Shown piece after piece: positions 42,647 to 51,698 of a stretch of 64,000 bases of DNA (position 1 is its first letter; every line of letters begins with the position of its first letter). Source of the stretch: Chryseobacterium populi (lineage in GTDB: Bacteria; Bacteroidota; Bacteroidia; Flavobacteriales; Weeksellaceae). The notes under the pieces are model-generated. The model did no database searches. It had not been told where the DNA came from and worked only from the letters and a program-made list of their open reading frames with translations. A program made the translations under genes and the position numbers. The stretch covers positions 1 through 64,000 of the forward strand of contig NZ_AKJY01000091.1 in the NCBI RefSeq assembly GCF_000282115.1, in the 5' to 3' direction.

Positions 42647-43951
42647 TCAGCTCAATAGTTTATTTTTCAGCTTATTAAACTGGTATTCGATTTTATCAAG
42701 ACAAAGATCCCCTATACTTCCCTGGTGGGTATGCTGTAAGTTTCCGGGTTCAAAGTCAAATTCATTATTTTCAATTTCCTGTCCTACTTTCACATAGGCA
42801 TCACGGAAAGAGCTTCCCTTCTTCACTTCTTCATTAATTTTCTCTACGCTGAAAAGGTATTTATATTTTTCATCTTCTAAAATCCCATCTTTAACCTGAA
42901 TATTCGGTAAGGTATAATTTAGAATTTTCAGGCATTCTTTTAATGAATCGATTGCCGGAAACAAAATTTCTTTCGTCAGCTGAACATCTCTGTGATATCC
43001 TGACGGCAGATTGGTGGTCAGCAGGATAAGTTCATTCGGTAATGCCTGTATTCTGTTGCATCGTGCTCTAACCAATTCAAAAATATCGGGATTCTTCTTA
43101 TGGGGCATAATGCTGCTTCCTGTGGTAAATTCTTTGGGAAAGCTTATAAAATCAAAATTCTGATTTAAATACAGGCATACATCATAAGCAAACTTCCCAA
43201 GTGTACCCGCCAACGTCGCCATAGCCATCGACAACACTTTTTCTGATTTTCCCCTTGTCATTTGAGCATAAACAGAGTTATAATTCATCGACTGAAATCC
43301 TAAATTACAGGTTGTACTTTCGCGGTCAATCGGAAAAGAAGAACCATAACCTGCCGCAGAGCCTAATGGGTTTTTGTTAATGATATTCTTTACGGAGAAC
43401 AGCATTTCAATATCATCAGACAGCGCTTCTGCATATGCACCGAGCCAAAGCCCGAAAGAAGATGGCATTGCGATCTGCAGGTGGGTATATCCCGGTAGCA
43501 AAACATTTTTATGCTGTTCTGCCAGCTGGATCAGTATCTGGAAAAACTCATCCGTCAAGCCTGTTATTGCCCGAATTTCATCTAACAGATACAATTTAAT
43601 GTCCAATAAAACCTGATCATTTCTGGATCTTGCAGTATGAATTTTCTTTCCGGTATCTCCTAATTTTTCAATCAGGATCGCTTCAACCTGCGAATGGATA
43701 TCTTCAGCCTTTTTATCAATTTCAAAGGTTCCTTCTTCAATATTTTTTAGTATTTCAGATAAAACAAACAGCATCTGCCCTGCTTCTTCGGTGGAAATGA
43801 TTCCAACTTCTGCAAGCATTTTACAGTGAGCCATTGAGCCCTGAACATCATATTTTGCTAATCGCTCATCAAAATCCAGGTCTTTTCCTACTGTAAACGT
43901 ATTGACTAATATATTGGTGGCAAGGTCATCTTTCTGCCATATTTTTTTCAT
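42647..43951 (-). CDS. argH: Argininosuccinate lyase
   Basis: 434 residues. Fumarase/aspartase superfamily signature TGSSIMPHKKNPDIFE, plus HTARSRNDQVLLDIKLYL and GYTHLQIAMPSSFG. It splits argininosuccinate into arginine and fumarate, the last step. It is the final gene of the minus-strand arginine cluster, 284 bp after argE. Confidence 0.96.
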   Translation of the reverse strand: MKKIWQKDDLATNILVNTFTVGKDLDFDERLAKYDVQGSMAHCKMLAEVGIISTEEAGQMLFVLSEILKNIEEGTFEIDKKAEDIHSQVEAILIEKLGDTGKKIHTARSRNDQVLLDIKLYLLDEIRAITGLTDEFFQILIQLAEQHKNVLLPGYTHLQIAMPSSFGLWLGAYAEALSDDIEMLFSVKNIINKNPLGSAAGYGSSFPIDRESTTCNLGFQSMNYNSVYAQMTRGKSEKVLSMAMATLAGTLGKFAYDVCLYLNQNFDFISFPKEFTTGSSIMPHKKNPDIFELVRARCNRIQALPNELILLTTNLPSGYHRDVQLTKEILFPAIDSLKECLKILNYTLPNIQVKDGILEDEKYKYLFSVEKINEEVKKGSSFRDAYVKVGQEIENNEFDFEPGNLQHTHQGSIGDLCLDKIEYQFNKLKNKLLS

Positions 43952-44127
43952 AATGATTACTATTTAATTATTATAGTATTTGATTTAAAAATCTGTTTTG
44001 ACTTCGCCCGGCATCATATCCTTTTATGATCAGCTATCAAGACTTTAGTTATTTCCACATTCAATAAAGCCTTTCATTTTTAATTTTCTTTTTTGCATAA
44101 ATCTTATTAAAAACTTTCTTCTTCATT

Positions 44128-44225
44128 ATTGATGCTGAGCTGGTCAAAACATTCTTTTGGAGCTGGAAGTCTGAAGCCGGAAGTGAATAAAAATCTATAC
44201 CCAGCTTCCTCCTCTATCTTCCATC
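44128..44225. repeat. Degenerate CTTCC/GGAAG intergenic repeat
   Basis: Between argE and argH the sequence alternates GGAGCTGGAAGTCTGAAGCC and CCAGCTTCCTCCTCTATCTT, giving a loose inverted arrangement of GGAAG and CTTCC words. Probably a decayed dispersed repeat; no gene is visible there. Confidence 0.45.
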
Positions 44226-44235
44226 TTCTCTCCTT

Positions 44236-45318
44236 TTATAAAACTTTCTCCAGGATTCGAATATAAATATCAATTCCTTCTTCTATCTCATGGATCTCTA
44301 TAAATTCATCCGCCGTGTGGGAGCGCCTGCTGTCTCCGGGACCGAGCTTGACCGATGTACACGGAATGATCGCCTGATCGGAAGATGTCGGTGAACCGTA
44401 GGTGGTCCTACCAATTGAAAGGCCAGCCTGTACAAAAGGATGGTCCAACCTGATCTTTGAGGAATTCAACCGTAAAGATCTTGCAGTAAGCGTTGATTTC
44501 ATTTGTGATTGAATGATTTCAAAGGCTTCCTTGTTTGTATATTCATCTGTAACTCTTACATCCAGAGTAAAATGGCATGCTTCCGGGACCACATTATGCT
44601 GAATGCCTGCATGTATTCCGGATAATGTAATTTTTACTTCTCCTAAATAATCCGAAACTTTTGGAAATTTAAAGTTTAAGATGGTTTGCAAATCTTCCAG
44701 GCATTTTACAATAGAATTGTCAGTATTCGGGTGGGCAGCGTGAGAAGGAGTTCCTTTCATTTCCCCGTCAATTACCAGAAGTCCTTTTTCTGCAATCGCC
44801 AGATTCATCTGTGTTGGTTCTCCTACAACAGCAAACTCTACATTCGGAAGTTGCGGAAATAAGGCTTCAATCCCATCAACCCCTGAAATCTCCTCTTCTG
44901 CTGTCAGCGCAATAATTAAATTAAATTTTAAACTTTCTTTTTCATAAAAATGTAAAAAAGCCTGTGCCATAGAAACCAAAGAAGCGCCGGCATCATTACT
45001 TCCCAAACCATAGAGTTTATCTTCTTGTTCAATTGCTAAAAACGGATCCAGGGTATAAGCTTTATTCGGTTTAACGGTATCATGATGGGTATTCAGTAAA
45101 ACAGACGGTTTGGTCTCATCAAAATGTTTATTGACAGCCCAGATGTTATTTTTAAAACGATTGGTGGGAATCTGATGCCTTTTAAAAAAGCTTTCAATCT
45201 CCACAGATGTATTGTATTCATCTTTACTGAATGAAGGTATTTCAATCAGTTTTTTCAGCAATTCAACCGCATTATTGAGTAATTCGTTTTTACGATAAAC
45301 AGATTTCAGTTCCTGCAT
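44236..45318 (-). CDS. argE: M20 N-acyl-ornithine deacylase (ArgE type)
   Basis: 360 residues. M20 metallopeptidase motifs: NTHHDTVKP, GSNDAGASLVSM, ALTAEEEISG and VGEPTQMNLAIAEKG. In this pathway it removes the acyl group from N-acetyl- or N-succinyl-citrulline, because ArgF' acts before deacylation. It overlaps argB by 29 bp. Acyl preference cannot be read with certainty. Confidence 0.92.
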   Translation of the reverse strand: MQELKSVYRKNELLNNAVELLKKLIEIPSFSKDEYNTSVEIESFFKRHQIPTNRFKNNIWAVNKHFDETKPSVLLNTHHDTVKPNKAYTLDPFLAIEQEDKLYGLGSNDAGASLVSMAQAFLHFYEKESLKFNLIIALTAEEEISGVDGIEALFPQLPNVEFAVVGEPTQMNLAIAEKGLLVIDGEMKGTPSHAAHPNTDNSIVKCLEDLQTILNFKFPKVSDYLGEVKITLSGIHAGIQHNVVPEACHFTLDVRVTDEYTNKEAFEIIQSQMKSTLTARSLRLNSSKIRLDHPFVQAGLSIGRTTYGSPTSSDQAIIPCTSVKLGPGDSRRSHTADEFIEIHEIEEGIDIYIRILEKVL

Positions 45319-46087
45319 GATGGTTTTCTATATGGTTTTTCAATTCGGTTTCTTTGATTAAGAACACTTTATTTACATTATTTTTTATTGCAGCGAGTGC
45401 ATTTTCGAGCTTTGGCAGAATCCCTTTATGAAGTTTTCCGGTTTCTTTTAAGATCGAGAAACTTTTTTCCGACACATTTTTAATAATCGAATCCGGATCA
45501 TCTACATCTTCCAACACTCCTTCTTTATCAAAACAGTATAACAATTCGACATCATACATCTCTGATAAAGCCTGTGCCATTACTGAAGCAATGGTATCTG
45601 CATTGGTATTGAGAAGGTTTCCTTTTTTATCATGGGTGATCGCCGAAAAAACAGGAATCAGGTTAAGGCTGACCAGTTCTGAGACCAGCTTTTTATTAAT
45701 ACTTTGTGGATTGATATCTCCTACAAATCCGAAATCAATTTCAGGATGGATTCTTTTTTCTGCCTGAATTATATTTGCATCTGCACCGGAAAACCCAATG
45801 GCATTGCAGTTTTTCTGCTGTAGTTTTGCGACAATATTTTTGTTGATTCTTCCTGCATATACCATTGTTACAATATCCAGCGTATCTTTATCTGTAATCC
45901 TTCTCCCGTTAATCAACTGTTGGGTAATCCCCAGTTTATCAGCTAAAGTCGTTGCCAGCTTTCCGCCGCCATGAATAAGGATTTTCTTTTCTTTAATTTC
46001 TGAAAACTGCACCAGAAACTCATTCAACAACTTCTCATCGTCAATTAATGCGCCGCCTATTTTTATGATGTATATTTTTTGTTTCAT
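45290..46087 (-). CDS. argB: N-acetylglutamate kinase
   Basis: 265 residues. Amino-acid kinase fold: IIKIGGALIDDEKLL, LIHGGGKLATTLADKLG, GFSGADANIIQAEKR and NLLNTNADTIASVMAQAL. It phosphorylates N-acyl-glutamate, the second step. No N-terminal arginine-sensing helix is present, so feedback inhibition is uncertain. Its 3' end overlaps argE by 29 bp. Confidence 0.94.
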   Translation of the reverse strand: MKQKIYIIKIGGALIDDEKLLNEFLVQFSEIKEKKILIHGGGKLATTLADKLGITQQLINGRRITDKDTLDIVTMVYAGRINKNIVAKLQQKNCNAIGFSGADANIIQAEKRIHPEIDFGFVGDINPQSINKKLVSELVSLNLIPVFSAITHDKKGNLLNTNADTIASVMAQALSEMYDVELLYCFDKEGVLEDVDDPDSIIKNVSEKSFSILKETGKLHKGILPKLENALAAIKNNVNKVFLIKETELKNHIENHHAGTEICLS

Positions 46088-46181
46088 TTTTATATCCCAG
46101 TATATCTATTGGATAGGACTGTATCCTATCTTTTGTTAAATCGCCACGTTGTGGCTCTGAATGCCTAAAAATTCTTTACAC

Positions 46182-47141
46182 TTATTTCTCAGTGATTTCA
46201 TCCAGAATTTCACTGAATACAGCCTGGGCAGAGAAAATCCTGTTTTTTGCCTGCTGGTAAATGATTGAATTTTTACCGTCCATTACTTCATCGCTTAATT
46301 CTACATTACGACGAACGGGAAGACAGTGCATCACTTTCGCTTCATTTGTATTGGCCAGCTTTTCGTTTGTCAGCATCCAGCTCTCTTTTACTTCAGGCAT
46401 TGCTGCATATTCATCAAATGACGACCAGTTTTTTACATAAACAAAATCTGCATCTTTTAAAGCTTCGTCCTGATCATGAATCACCGGAGTATCTTTCGTA
46501 AAGTTTTTATCAAGATCATAACCTTCAGGATTCGTAATCACAAAATCAACATCCATCTGCTGCATCCATTCTGCAAAAGAATTTCCCACAGCCTGAGCAA
46601 TCGGTTTGATATGAGGTGCCCAGGTCAGCACTACTTTAGGCTTTTGTTCTTTGTTCCAGTTTTCTGTGATCGTAATACAGTCAGCCAGACTCTGTAAAGG
46701 GTGACGGGTTGCAGATTCCAAAGAAATTACCGGAACTTTTGCATACTTTTCAAACTGGCTTAAAATGTTCTCATTTATGTCATCTTCTTTGCTTTTCATT
46801 CCTGCAAAACAACGGACTGCAATGATGCCACAATATTGATTTAACACCTCAATGGCATCTTTTATATGTTCTACCGTATCACCATTCATCACTGCCCCAT
46901 CTGCAAATTCCAGATTCCAGGCTTCCTGGGCAGCATTTAAAGTCAAAACATTTAACCCTAAATTTTGGGCTGCAATCTGGCTGCTCAAACGGGTTCTTAA
47001 ACTTGAATTTAAAAAGACAAGTCCAATAGTTTTCCCCTTTCCTTTCTCTGTTTCCGAAAGTGGGTTTTCTTTTATCTGTAAAGCTTTTTTTATGATTTCC
47101 TGTAAGTCTTCAACATCACTTACTGAGGTAAAGTTTTTCAT
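46182..47141 (-). CDS. argF': N-acyl-ornithine transcarbamylase (ArgF')
   Basis: 319 residues. It carries SLRTRLS (47-53) in place of the usual S-T-R-T-R carbamoyl-phosphate loop, and ATRHPLQSLADC and VMHCLPVRRN. These are hallmarks of the Bacteroidota/Xanthomonas N-acetyl- or N-succinyl-ornithine transcarbamylases. The specificity position 90 is Val, where the Bacteroides succinyl enzyme has Pro and the acetyl enzyme has Glu. It makes N-acyl-citrulline. Confidence 0.94.
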   Translation of the reverse strand: MKNFTSVSDVEDLQEIIKKALQIKENPLSETEKGKGKTIGLVFLNSSLRTRLSSQIAAQNLGLNVLTLNAAQEAWNLEFADGAVMNGDTVEHIKDAIEVLNQYCGIIAVRCFAGMKSKEDDINENILSQFEKYAKVPVISLESATRHPLQSLADCITITENWNKEQKPKVVLTWAPHIKPIAQAVGNSFAEWMQQMDVDFVITNPEGYDLDKNFTKDTPVIHDQDEALKDADFVYVKNWSSFDEYAAMPEVKESWMLTNEKLANTNEAKVMHCLPVRRNVELSDEVMDGKNSIIYQQAKNRIFSAQAVFSEILDEITEK

Positions 47142-47179
47142 TTTAAATTGATTTTAAAGATTTTTTATCTGCTTATTTT

Positions 47180-47255
47180 TGTCACTCTGACGAAGGAGAG
47201 AATCTTACTTAATTTTTACAGGTTCTTCACTGCTCCGTTTCGTTCAAAATGACAG
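47180..47255. repeat. Hairpin-type dispersed repeat
   Basis: Ends TGTCACTCTGACGAAGGAGA and, inverted, TGTCATTTTGAACGAAACGG. The words resemble the widespread GTCATTCTGACGAAGGA intergenic hairpin seen in many Bacteroidota genomes. It lies between argD and argF'. Confidence 0.65.
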
Positions 47256-47307
47256 AGTGCATAGCTTTCAAGACTTTGCATTAAGCCTTATCAGCTTTCT
47301 TTGCCTT

Positions 47308-48447
47308 TTAAATTTCTTCAAGAACCGTTTTCAAAGCATTGATGAAAATATCCGTTTCTTCTTTTTTAATATTAAGTGCCGGCAAAATCCTCAATACTGC
47401 TTTATCATTGGAATTTCCTGTGAAAATAAAGTGATCGTAAAGCAGGCTTTTCCTCACCTCAGCACAATCCCGGTCAAGTTCTATCCCAATCATAAGGCCC
47501 TTCCTTCGAATCGATCTGATATGTGGAAAATCTTTAATTTCATTTTCAATATACCCGCCCATTTCCAGGGTATTTCCGATAAGGTTTTCATTTTTTATTA
47601 CATCCAGAACCGCAATTGCTGCAGCACAAGCCAGATGATTTCCACCAAATGTTGTTCCCAGCAATCCATTGCTCGCCTCAAATTTCGGATGAATCAAAAC
47701 CCCGCCGATCGGGAAACCATTTCCCATTCCTTTGGCTGTGGTAATGATATCCGGCTGAATTCCAAATTCCTGATGGGCAAAGAAATATCCGCTTCTTCCG
47801 TATCCTGACTGTACTTCATCCAAAATCAGAACTGCATTGTATTCTTCACACAATTCTTTGATTTTGAATAAAAATCCGGCTGTCGGAATCATAATTCCGC
47901 CCACACCCTGGATTCCTTCAATGATCACTGATGAAATATCATTACCCTGAGTTTTAAAAATCTCCTCAAGCTGTTTGAGATCATTCCATTCCAATTTGAT
48001 GAAGCGTTCGGAATAATTTACAGGAGCTACAATTTTCGGATTATCAGTCACAGAAACAGCTGCTGAAGTTCTTCCGTGAAATGATCCTGAAAAATAAAGC
48101 ACTTTACTTTTTCCGTTATGGAAAGAAGCCAGTTTTATCGCATTTTCATTAGCTTCCGCACCTGAATTGCATAGGAAAAGATTATATTCTTCGTATCCTG
48201 AAATTTCACCCAGCTTTTGTGCCAGTTCGATCTGCAAATTATTCTGCACCGAATTGGAATAGAAAGAAATTTTTTCCAACTGATCTTTCAATTTGCTTTG
48301 ATAGTACGGATGATTATGCCCGATAGAAATTACAGCATGACCACCGTAAAAATCAAGATATTTTTCTCCTTTTTCATTCCAGAGGAAAGACCCCTGAGCT
48401 TTTACAGGATTTATATTAAATAATGGATATACGTTGAATAAATTCAT
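47308..48447 (-). CDS. argD: N-acyl-ornithine aminotransferase
   Basis: 379 residues, class III PLP transaminase: NLFLCNSGAEANENAIKLA, VLILDEVQSGYGRSG and the PLP lysine in TTAKGMGNGFPIGG. It converts N-acyl-glutamate semialdehyde to N-acyl-ornithine. Part of the arginine cluster, between argC and argF'. Confidence 0.95.
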   Translation of the reverse strand: MNLFNVYPLFNINPVKAQGSFLWNEKGEKYLDFYGGHAVISIGHNHPYYQSKLKDQLEKISFYSNSVQNNLQIELAQKLGEISGYEEYNLFLCNSGAEANENAIKLASFHNGKSKVLYFSGSFHGRTSAAVSVTDNPKIVAPVNYSERFIKLEWNDLKQLEEIFKTQGNDISSVIIEGIQGVGGIMIPTAGFLFKIKELCEEYNAVLILDEVQSGYGRSGYFFAHQEFGIQPDIITTAKGMGNGFPIGGVLIHPKFEASNGLLGTTFGGNHLACAAAIAVLDVIKNENLIGNTLEMGGYIENEIKDFPHIRSIRRKGLMIGIELDRDCAEVRKSLLYDHFIFTGNSNDKAVLRILPALNIKKEETDIFINALKTVLEEI

Positions 48448-48595
48448 TTTTTATTTTTTTATTTTTCTTTTACCTTGAAGCAAAAGTTCAGGGCTGGAAA
48501 CTTCCGTTAAAAATTATTTCTGCTCTCTAAAAGTTCTAAAATTTGTGCGAACTTACTGTTTGTCCTCCGGTTCAAAATTTGCGTCACGCTTCGAA

Positions 48596-48640
48596 CAGTA
48601 GAATTTTCTTAACACTCCATTTTCCTATGCCAAAACAATT
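48596..48640. repeat. Dispersed intergenic repeat, copy 2
   Basis: It shares ACAGTAGAATTTTCTTAAC, TTCCTATG and AATT with 34969-35015. Just upstream, TACTGTT (48554-48560) can pair with AACAGTA (48594-48600), so the unit may fold as a hairpin. Confidence 0.7.
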
Positions 48641-48662
48641 AAACTATAATTCTCAATTGACT

Positions 48663-49628
48663 TTAAAATGCTACAGGTTTCAGTCCCAAGCCTAAATGCT
48701 CTTCCCATCTCATTGCAATATTCATATTCTGAACTGCCTGCCCGGAAGCTCCTTTTAATAAATTGTCAATCACTGAATGAACGACCACCACATCTTCGTT
48801 CTTTTCGATATGAATCGCACAACGGTTGGTATTGATAACCTGTTTTAAATCAATTGACTTTTCACTTACCTTCACAAAGGGTTCATCTGTATAAAGATCA
48901 TGATACAACTGATAAATTTCTGAAAGCTCTAAGTCTGTTTTTATAGTTGAACTTGTAAAAATCCCTCTTGTAAAATCTCCCCGCCATGGAACAAAATTCA
49001 GATTTACATCTTTACCATTAAAAGAGTTTAGCTGCTGTATAATTTCTTCTACATGCTGATGGGTCAAAGTTTTGTAGGCAGAAATATTTTCATTCCGCCA
49101 GGTAAAATGAGTTGTTGCCTGCAGAGACTGACCAGCTCCTGTAGAACCCGTAATTCCTGTTGTATAAACTTCATTCAGTAAACCTTTTTTTGCTAATGGC
49201 AGCAATGCCAGCTGAATTGCCGTTGCGAAACATCCCGGGTTTGCAATACTTTTTACCCCAGAAAGATTTTTTTTATTGATTTCCGGTAAACCGTAGATAA
49301 AGTTTCTGTTTCTGAAGTTTCCATCCAAACGGAAATCATTTCCCAGATCGATTACCAGAGTTTCATCTTTAACTGTGTTTTGAGACAGCCAATTCTGGCT
49401 TTCTTTGTGGGGAAGACACAGAAAAAGAATATCCACATCCTGAGGTTTATCGGTCAGAATCATCTCACAAACCGTCGCCAAATCCGGGTACAAATCAGAA
49501 ATATTTGTCCCCGAATTAGAACGACTATATAAAAAACTCAATGACACATTGGGATGAAAGGCCAACAACCGCACCAATTCACTTCCCGTATACCCGTTGG
49601 CTCCTACAATTCCTACTGCTTTTTTCAT
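48663..49628 (-). CDS. argC: N-acetyl-gamma-glutamyl-phosphate reductase
   Basis: 321 residues. NADP-binding GIVGANGYTGSELVRLL at the start and the catalytic cysteine in NPGCFATAIQLAL. It reduces N-acyl-glutamyl phosphate to the semialdehyde. Arginine cluster, after argG. Confidence 0.96.
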   Translation of the reverse strand: MKKAVGIVGANGYTGSELVRLLAFHPNVSLSFLYSRSNSGTNISDLYPDLATVCEMILTDKPQDVDILFLCLPHKESQNWLSQNTVKDETLVIDLGNDFRLDGNFRNRNFIYGLPEINKKNLSGVKSIANPGCFATAIQLALLPLAKKGLLNEVYTTGITGSTGAGQSLQATTHFTWRNENISAYKTLTHQHVEEIIQQLNSFNGKDVNLNFVPWRGDFTRGIFTSSTIKTDLELSEIYQLYHDLYTDEPFVKVSEKSIDLKQVINTNRCAIHIEKNEDVVVVHSVIDNLLKGASGQAVQNMNIAMRWEEHLGLGLKPVAF

Positions 49629-49703
49629 TTTATAAATTGATCTTTAATAGGATTCCATCCTATCCTTCGTTAAATCGTTCCTTCGGAACTCTTTTGAAAT
49701 TAA

Positions 49704-50897
49704 TTAATGTTTCGAATTAATCTGGTGATATATATTCAGAGAATTGCTTACAATTTTCGTGTATCCTTTCACATCTTCTCCTGTCCAAGCTCTGTTTGCT
49801 TCACCATAGCTTCCGAATTTATCCGACATCAAATCATGGTCAGATTCAATTCCGTTTAATATAAAGCGGTATGGGTGAAGGGTTATAAACACTTTTCCGC
49901 TTACCGTTTCCTGGGAATCAGACAGGAAAGATTCTATATTTCTCATAACCGGATCAAGAAATAATGCTTCGTGAAGCCAGTTTCCGTACCAGTCGGATAG
50001 CTGGGATTTCATCATTTGCTGGTATTTTGAAAGGGTATGTTTTTCCAATAAATGATGGGCTTTGATAATTACAGATGCTGCAGCTGCTTCAAACCCTACT
50101 CTTCCTTTGATCCCTACAATGGTATCACCCACATGAATATCACGGCCGATTCCATATGCGGAAGCCAATTCTTCAATTTTTTTGATTGCATAAACCGGGC
50201 GTTCAAAGCTTTCTCCGTTCACTCCATTGATTTCTCCGTTTTTAAATTCAATTTCCAGTTCTGATGGTTGAGTTTCTGTAATCTGGGAAGGAAATGCTTC
50301 TTCCGGAAGAGAGTTTCTGGATGTCAGTGTTTCCTTTCCACCAACGGAAGTTCCCCAAAGCCCTTTATTAACAGAGTACTGAGCTTTATGAAATTCCATC
50401 TCATAACCGTGCTTTTTCAGAAATTCAATTTCTTCTTCACGGGATAAGGCCATATCACGGATCGGCGTTATAATTTCCACATCCGGGCACATCACCTTGA
50501 AAATCAAATCGAAACGAACCTGGTCATTCCCGGCTCCTGTGCTTCCGTGGGCAATTGCATCAGCATTTATTTCCATCGCATATTTTGCAATTTCCTGAGC
50601 CTGAACGGTACGTTCAGCACTTACAGAAAGTGGATAGGTATTATTTTTCAATACATTCCCGAAAATCAGATATTTTACACATGAATTGTAATAATCTTCC
50701 TGAGCGTCAACACACCTGTATTCCTTCACCCCCAGTTTTAAGGCTTTTTTCTCTAGTTCTTTTTCTTCTTCTTCAGAAAAACCTCCGGTATTCACAGTTA
50801 CTGCAAAAACTTCATATCCCAGTGTTTCACTAAGATATTTAGCACAGTAAGAGGTGTCCAGGCCTCCGCTAAACGCTAAGATGACTTTCTTTTTCAT
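49704..50897 (-). CDS. argG: Argininosuccinate synthase
   Basis: 397 residues. ATP-binding P-loop FSGGLDTSYC at residues 9-18 and AHGSTGAGNDQVRFDL further on. It joins citrulline and aspartate. It overlaps the upstream acetyltransferase gene by 29 bp, so translation is probably coupled. Confidence 0.96.
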   Translation of the reverse strand: MKKKVILAFSGGLDTSYCAKYLSETLGYEVFAVTVNTGGFSEEEEKELEKKALKLGVKEYRCVDAQEDYYNSCVKYLIFGNVLKNNTYPLSVSAERTVQAQEIAKYAMEINADAIAHGSTGAGNDQVRFDLIFKVMCPDVEIITPIRDMALSREEEIEFLKKHGYEMEFHKAQYSVNKGLWGTSVGGKETLTSRNSLPEEAFPSQITETQPSELEIEFKNGEINGVNGESFERPVYAIKKIEELASAYGIGRDIHVGDTIVGIKGRVGFEAAAASVIIKAHHLLEKHTLSKYQQMMKSQLSDWYGNWLHEALFLDPVMRNIESFLSDSQETVSGKVFITLHPYRFILNGIESDHDLMSDKFGSYGEANRAWTGEDVKGYTKIVSNSLNIYHQINSKH

Positions 50898-51540
50898 CTG
50901 TTTCTTTTTTATTATTGTTAGTTTCAGGTGAGTTTTGTATTGTATATTTATGCTCTTCCTGGCTTATTTTATGGTTAAATTCATTTTCAGACTGATTGAC
51001 AGCCTCATTAACTTTATTATTTTGTGGAACGAAAAGCATTGCCGTACACAGGCAGTTTTTGCGTTCTTTTTTAATTAAAATTTCATAATTAACACAGTTT
51101 TTACAACCGTTCCAAAATTCTTCATCCTGAGTCAATTCAGAATAAATGACGGGTTTGTAACCTAAATCACTGTTGATCTTCATTACGGCAAGCCCTGTTG
51201 TCAATCCAAATATTTTCGCATCAGGATATTTATTTCTTGACAACTGAAAAACCTTATTCTTGATCAAAGTTGCCACCCCTTTGTTCCTGAAATTCGGGGA
51301 CACAATAAGGCCCGAGTTTGCTACAAACTGACCGTGTGACCAGGTCTCGATATAGCAAAACCCCACCCATTCCCCGTTTTCAGTGGCCACCACAGCATTG
51401 CCGTCTGAAATTTTTTGAGTTAAATATTCTATGGAACGCTTTGCGATCCCCGTTCCTCTTCGCTGTGCCGAATCATACATTTCCTGCTGTATTTCACTCA
51501 CATACATTAAATGTTTGCATGAGGAAATTTCTATTTCCAT
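50869..51540 (-). CDS. GNAT acetyltransferase, candidate N-acyl-glutamate synthase
   Basis: 223 residues. The GNAT core is residues 1-150 (acetyl-CoA loop LIVSPNFRNKGVATLIKNKV, then FGLTTGLAVMKINSDLGYKP). A hydrophilic, low-complexity tail of about 65 residues (NNKVNEAVNQSENEFNHK onward) follows and reaches into argG by 29 bp. As first gene of the arginine cluster, and with no argA or argJ in the cluster, it is the likely maker of N-acetyl- or N-succinyl-glutamate. That assignment is by context. Confidence 0.85.
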   Translation of the reverse strand: MEIEISSCKHLMYVSEIQQEMYDSAQRRGTGIAKRSIEYLTQKISDGNAVVATENGEWVGFCYIETWSHGQFVANSGLIVSPNFRNKGVATLIKNKVFQLSRNKYPDAKIFGLTTGLAVMKINSDLGYKPVIYSELTQDEEFWNGCKNCVNYEILIKKERKNCLCTAMLFVPQNNKVNEAVNQSENEFNHKISQEEHKYTIQNSPETNNNKKETDEKESHLSV

Positions 51541-51627
51541 TTATTTATCTGAATTTTTCGGCAAATTTAAAACATAATAACTTTAAAAACCAAATTAAAA
51601 AGATATTTTTTTTGTTTAAACACAAAT

Positions 51628-51648
51628 AATAAGATATTATATCTTATT
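51628..51648. promoter_or_regulatory. Palindromic operator candidate
   Basis: AATAAGATAT (51628-51637) and ATATCTTATT (51639-51648) are perfect inverted arms around one base, midway between the divergent arginine operon and the zinc-ribbon gene. Confidence 0.55.
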
Positions 51649-51660
51649 TAAAATTTACAA

Positions 51661-51698
51661 ATTTGCTAAATTATTATATATTTGCTAAAATACTATAT
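51661..51698 (+). promoter_or_regulatory. Two 19-bp direct repeats abutting the ATG
   Basis: ATTTGCTAAATTATTATAT (51661-51679) and ATTTGCTAAAATACTATAT (51680-51698) differ at two positions. The second ends at the base before ATG 51699. TATATTTG (51677-51684) across the junction fits a -7 box. Autoregulation is inferred. Confidence 0.6.
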
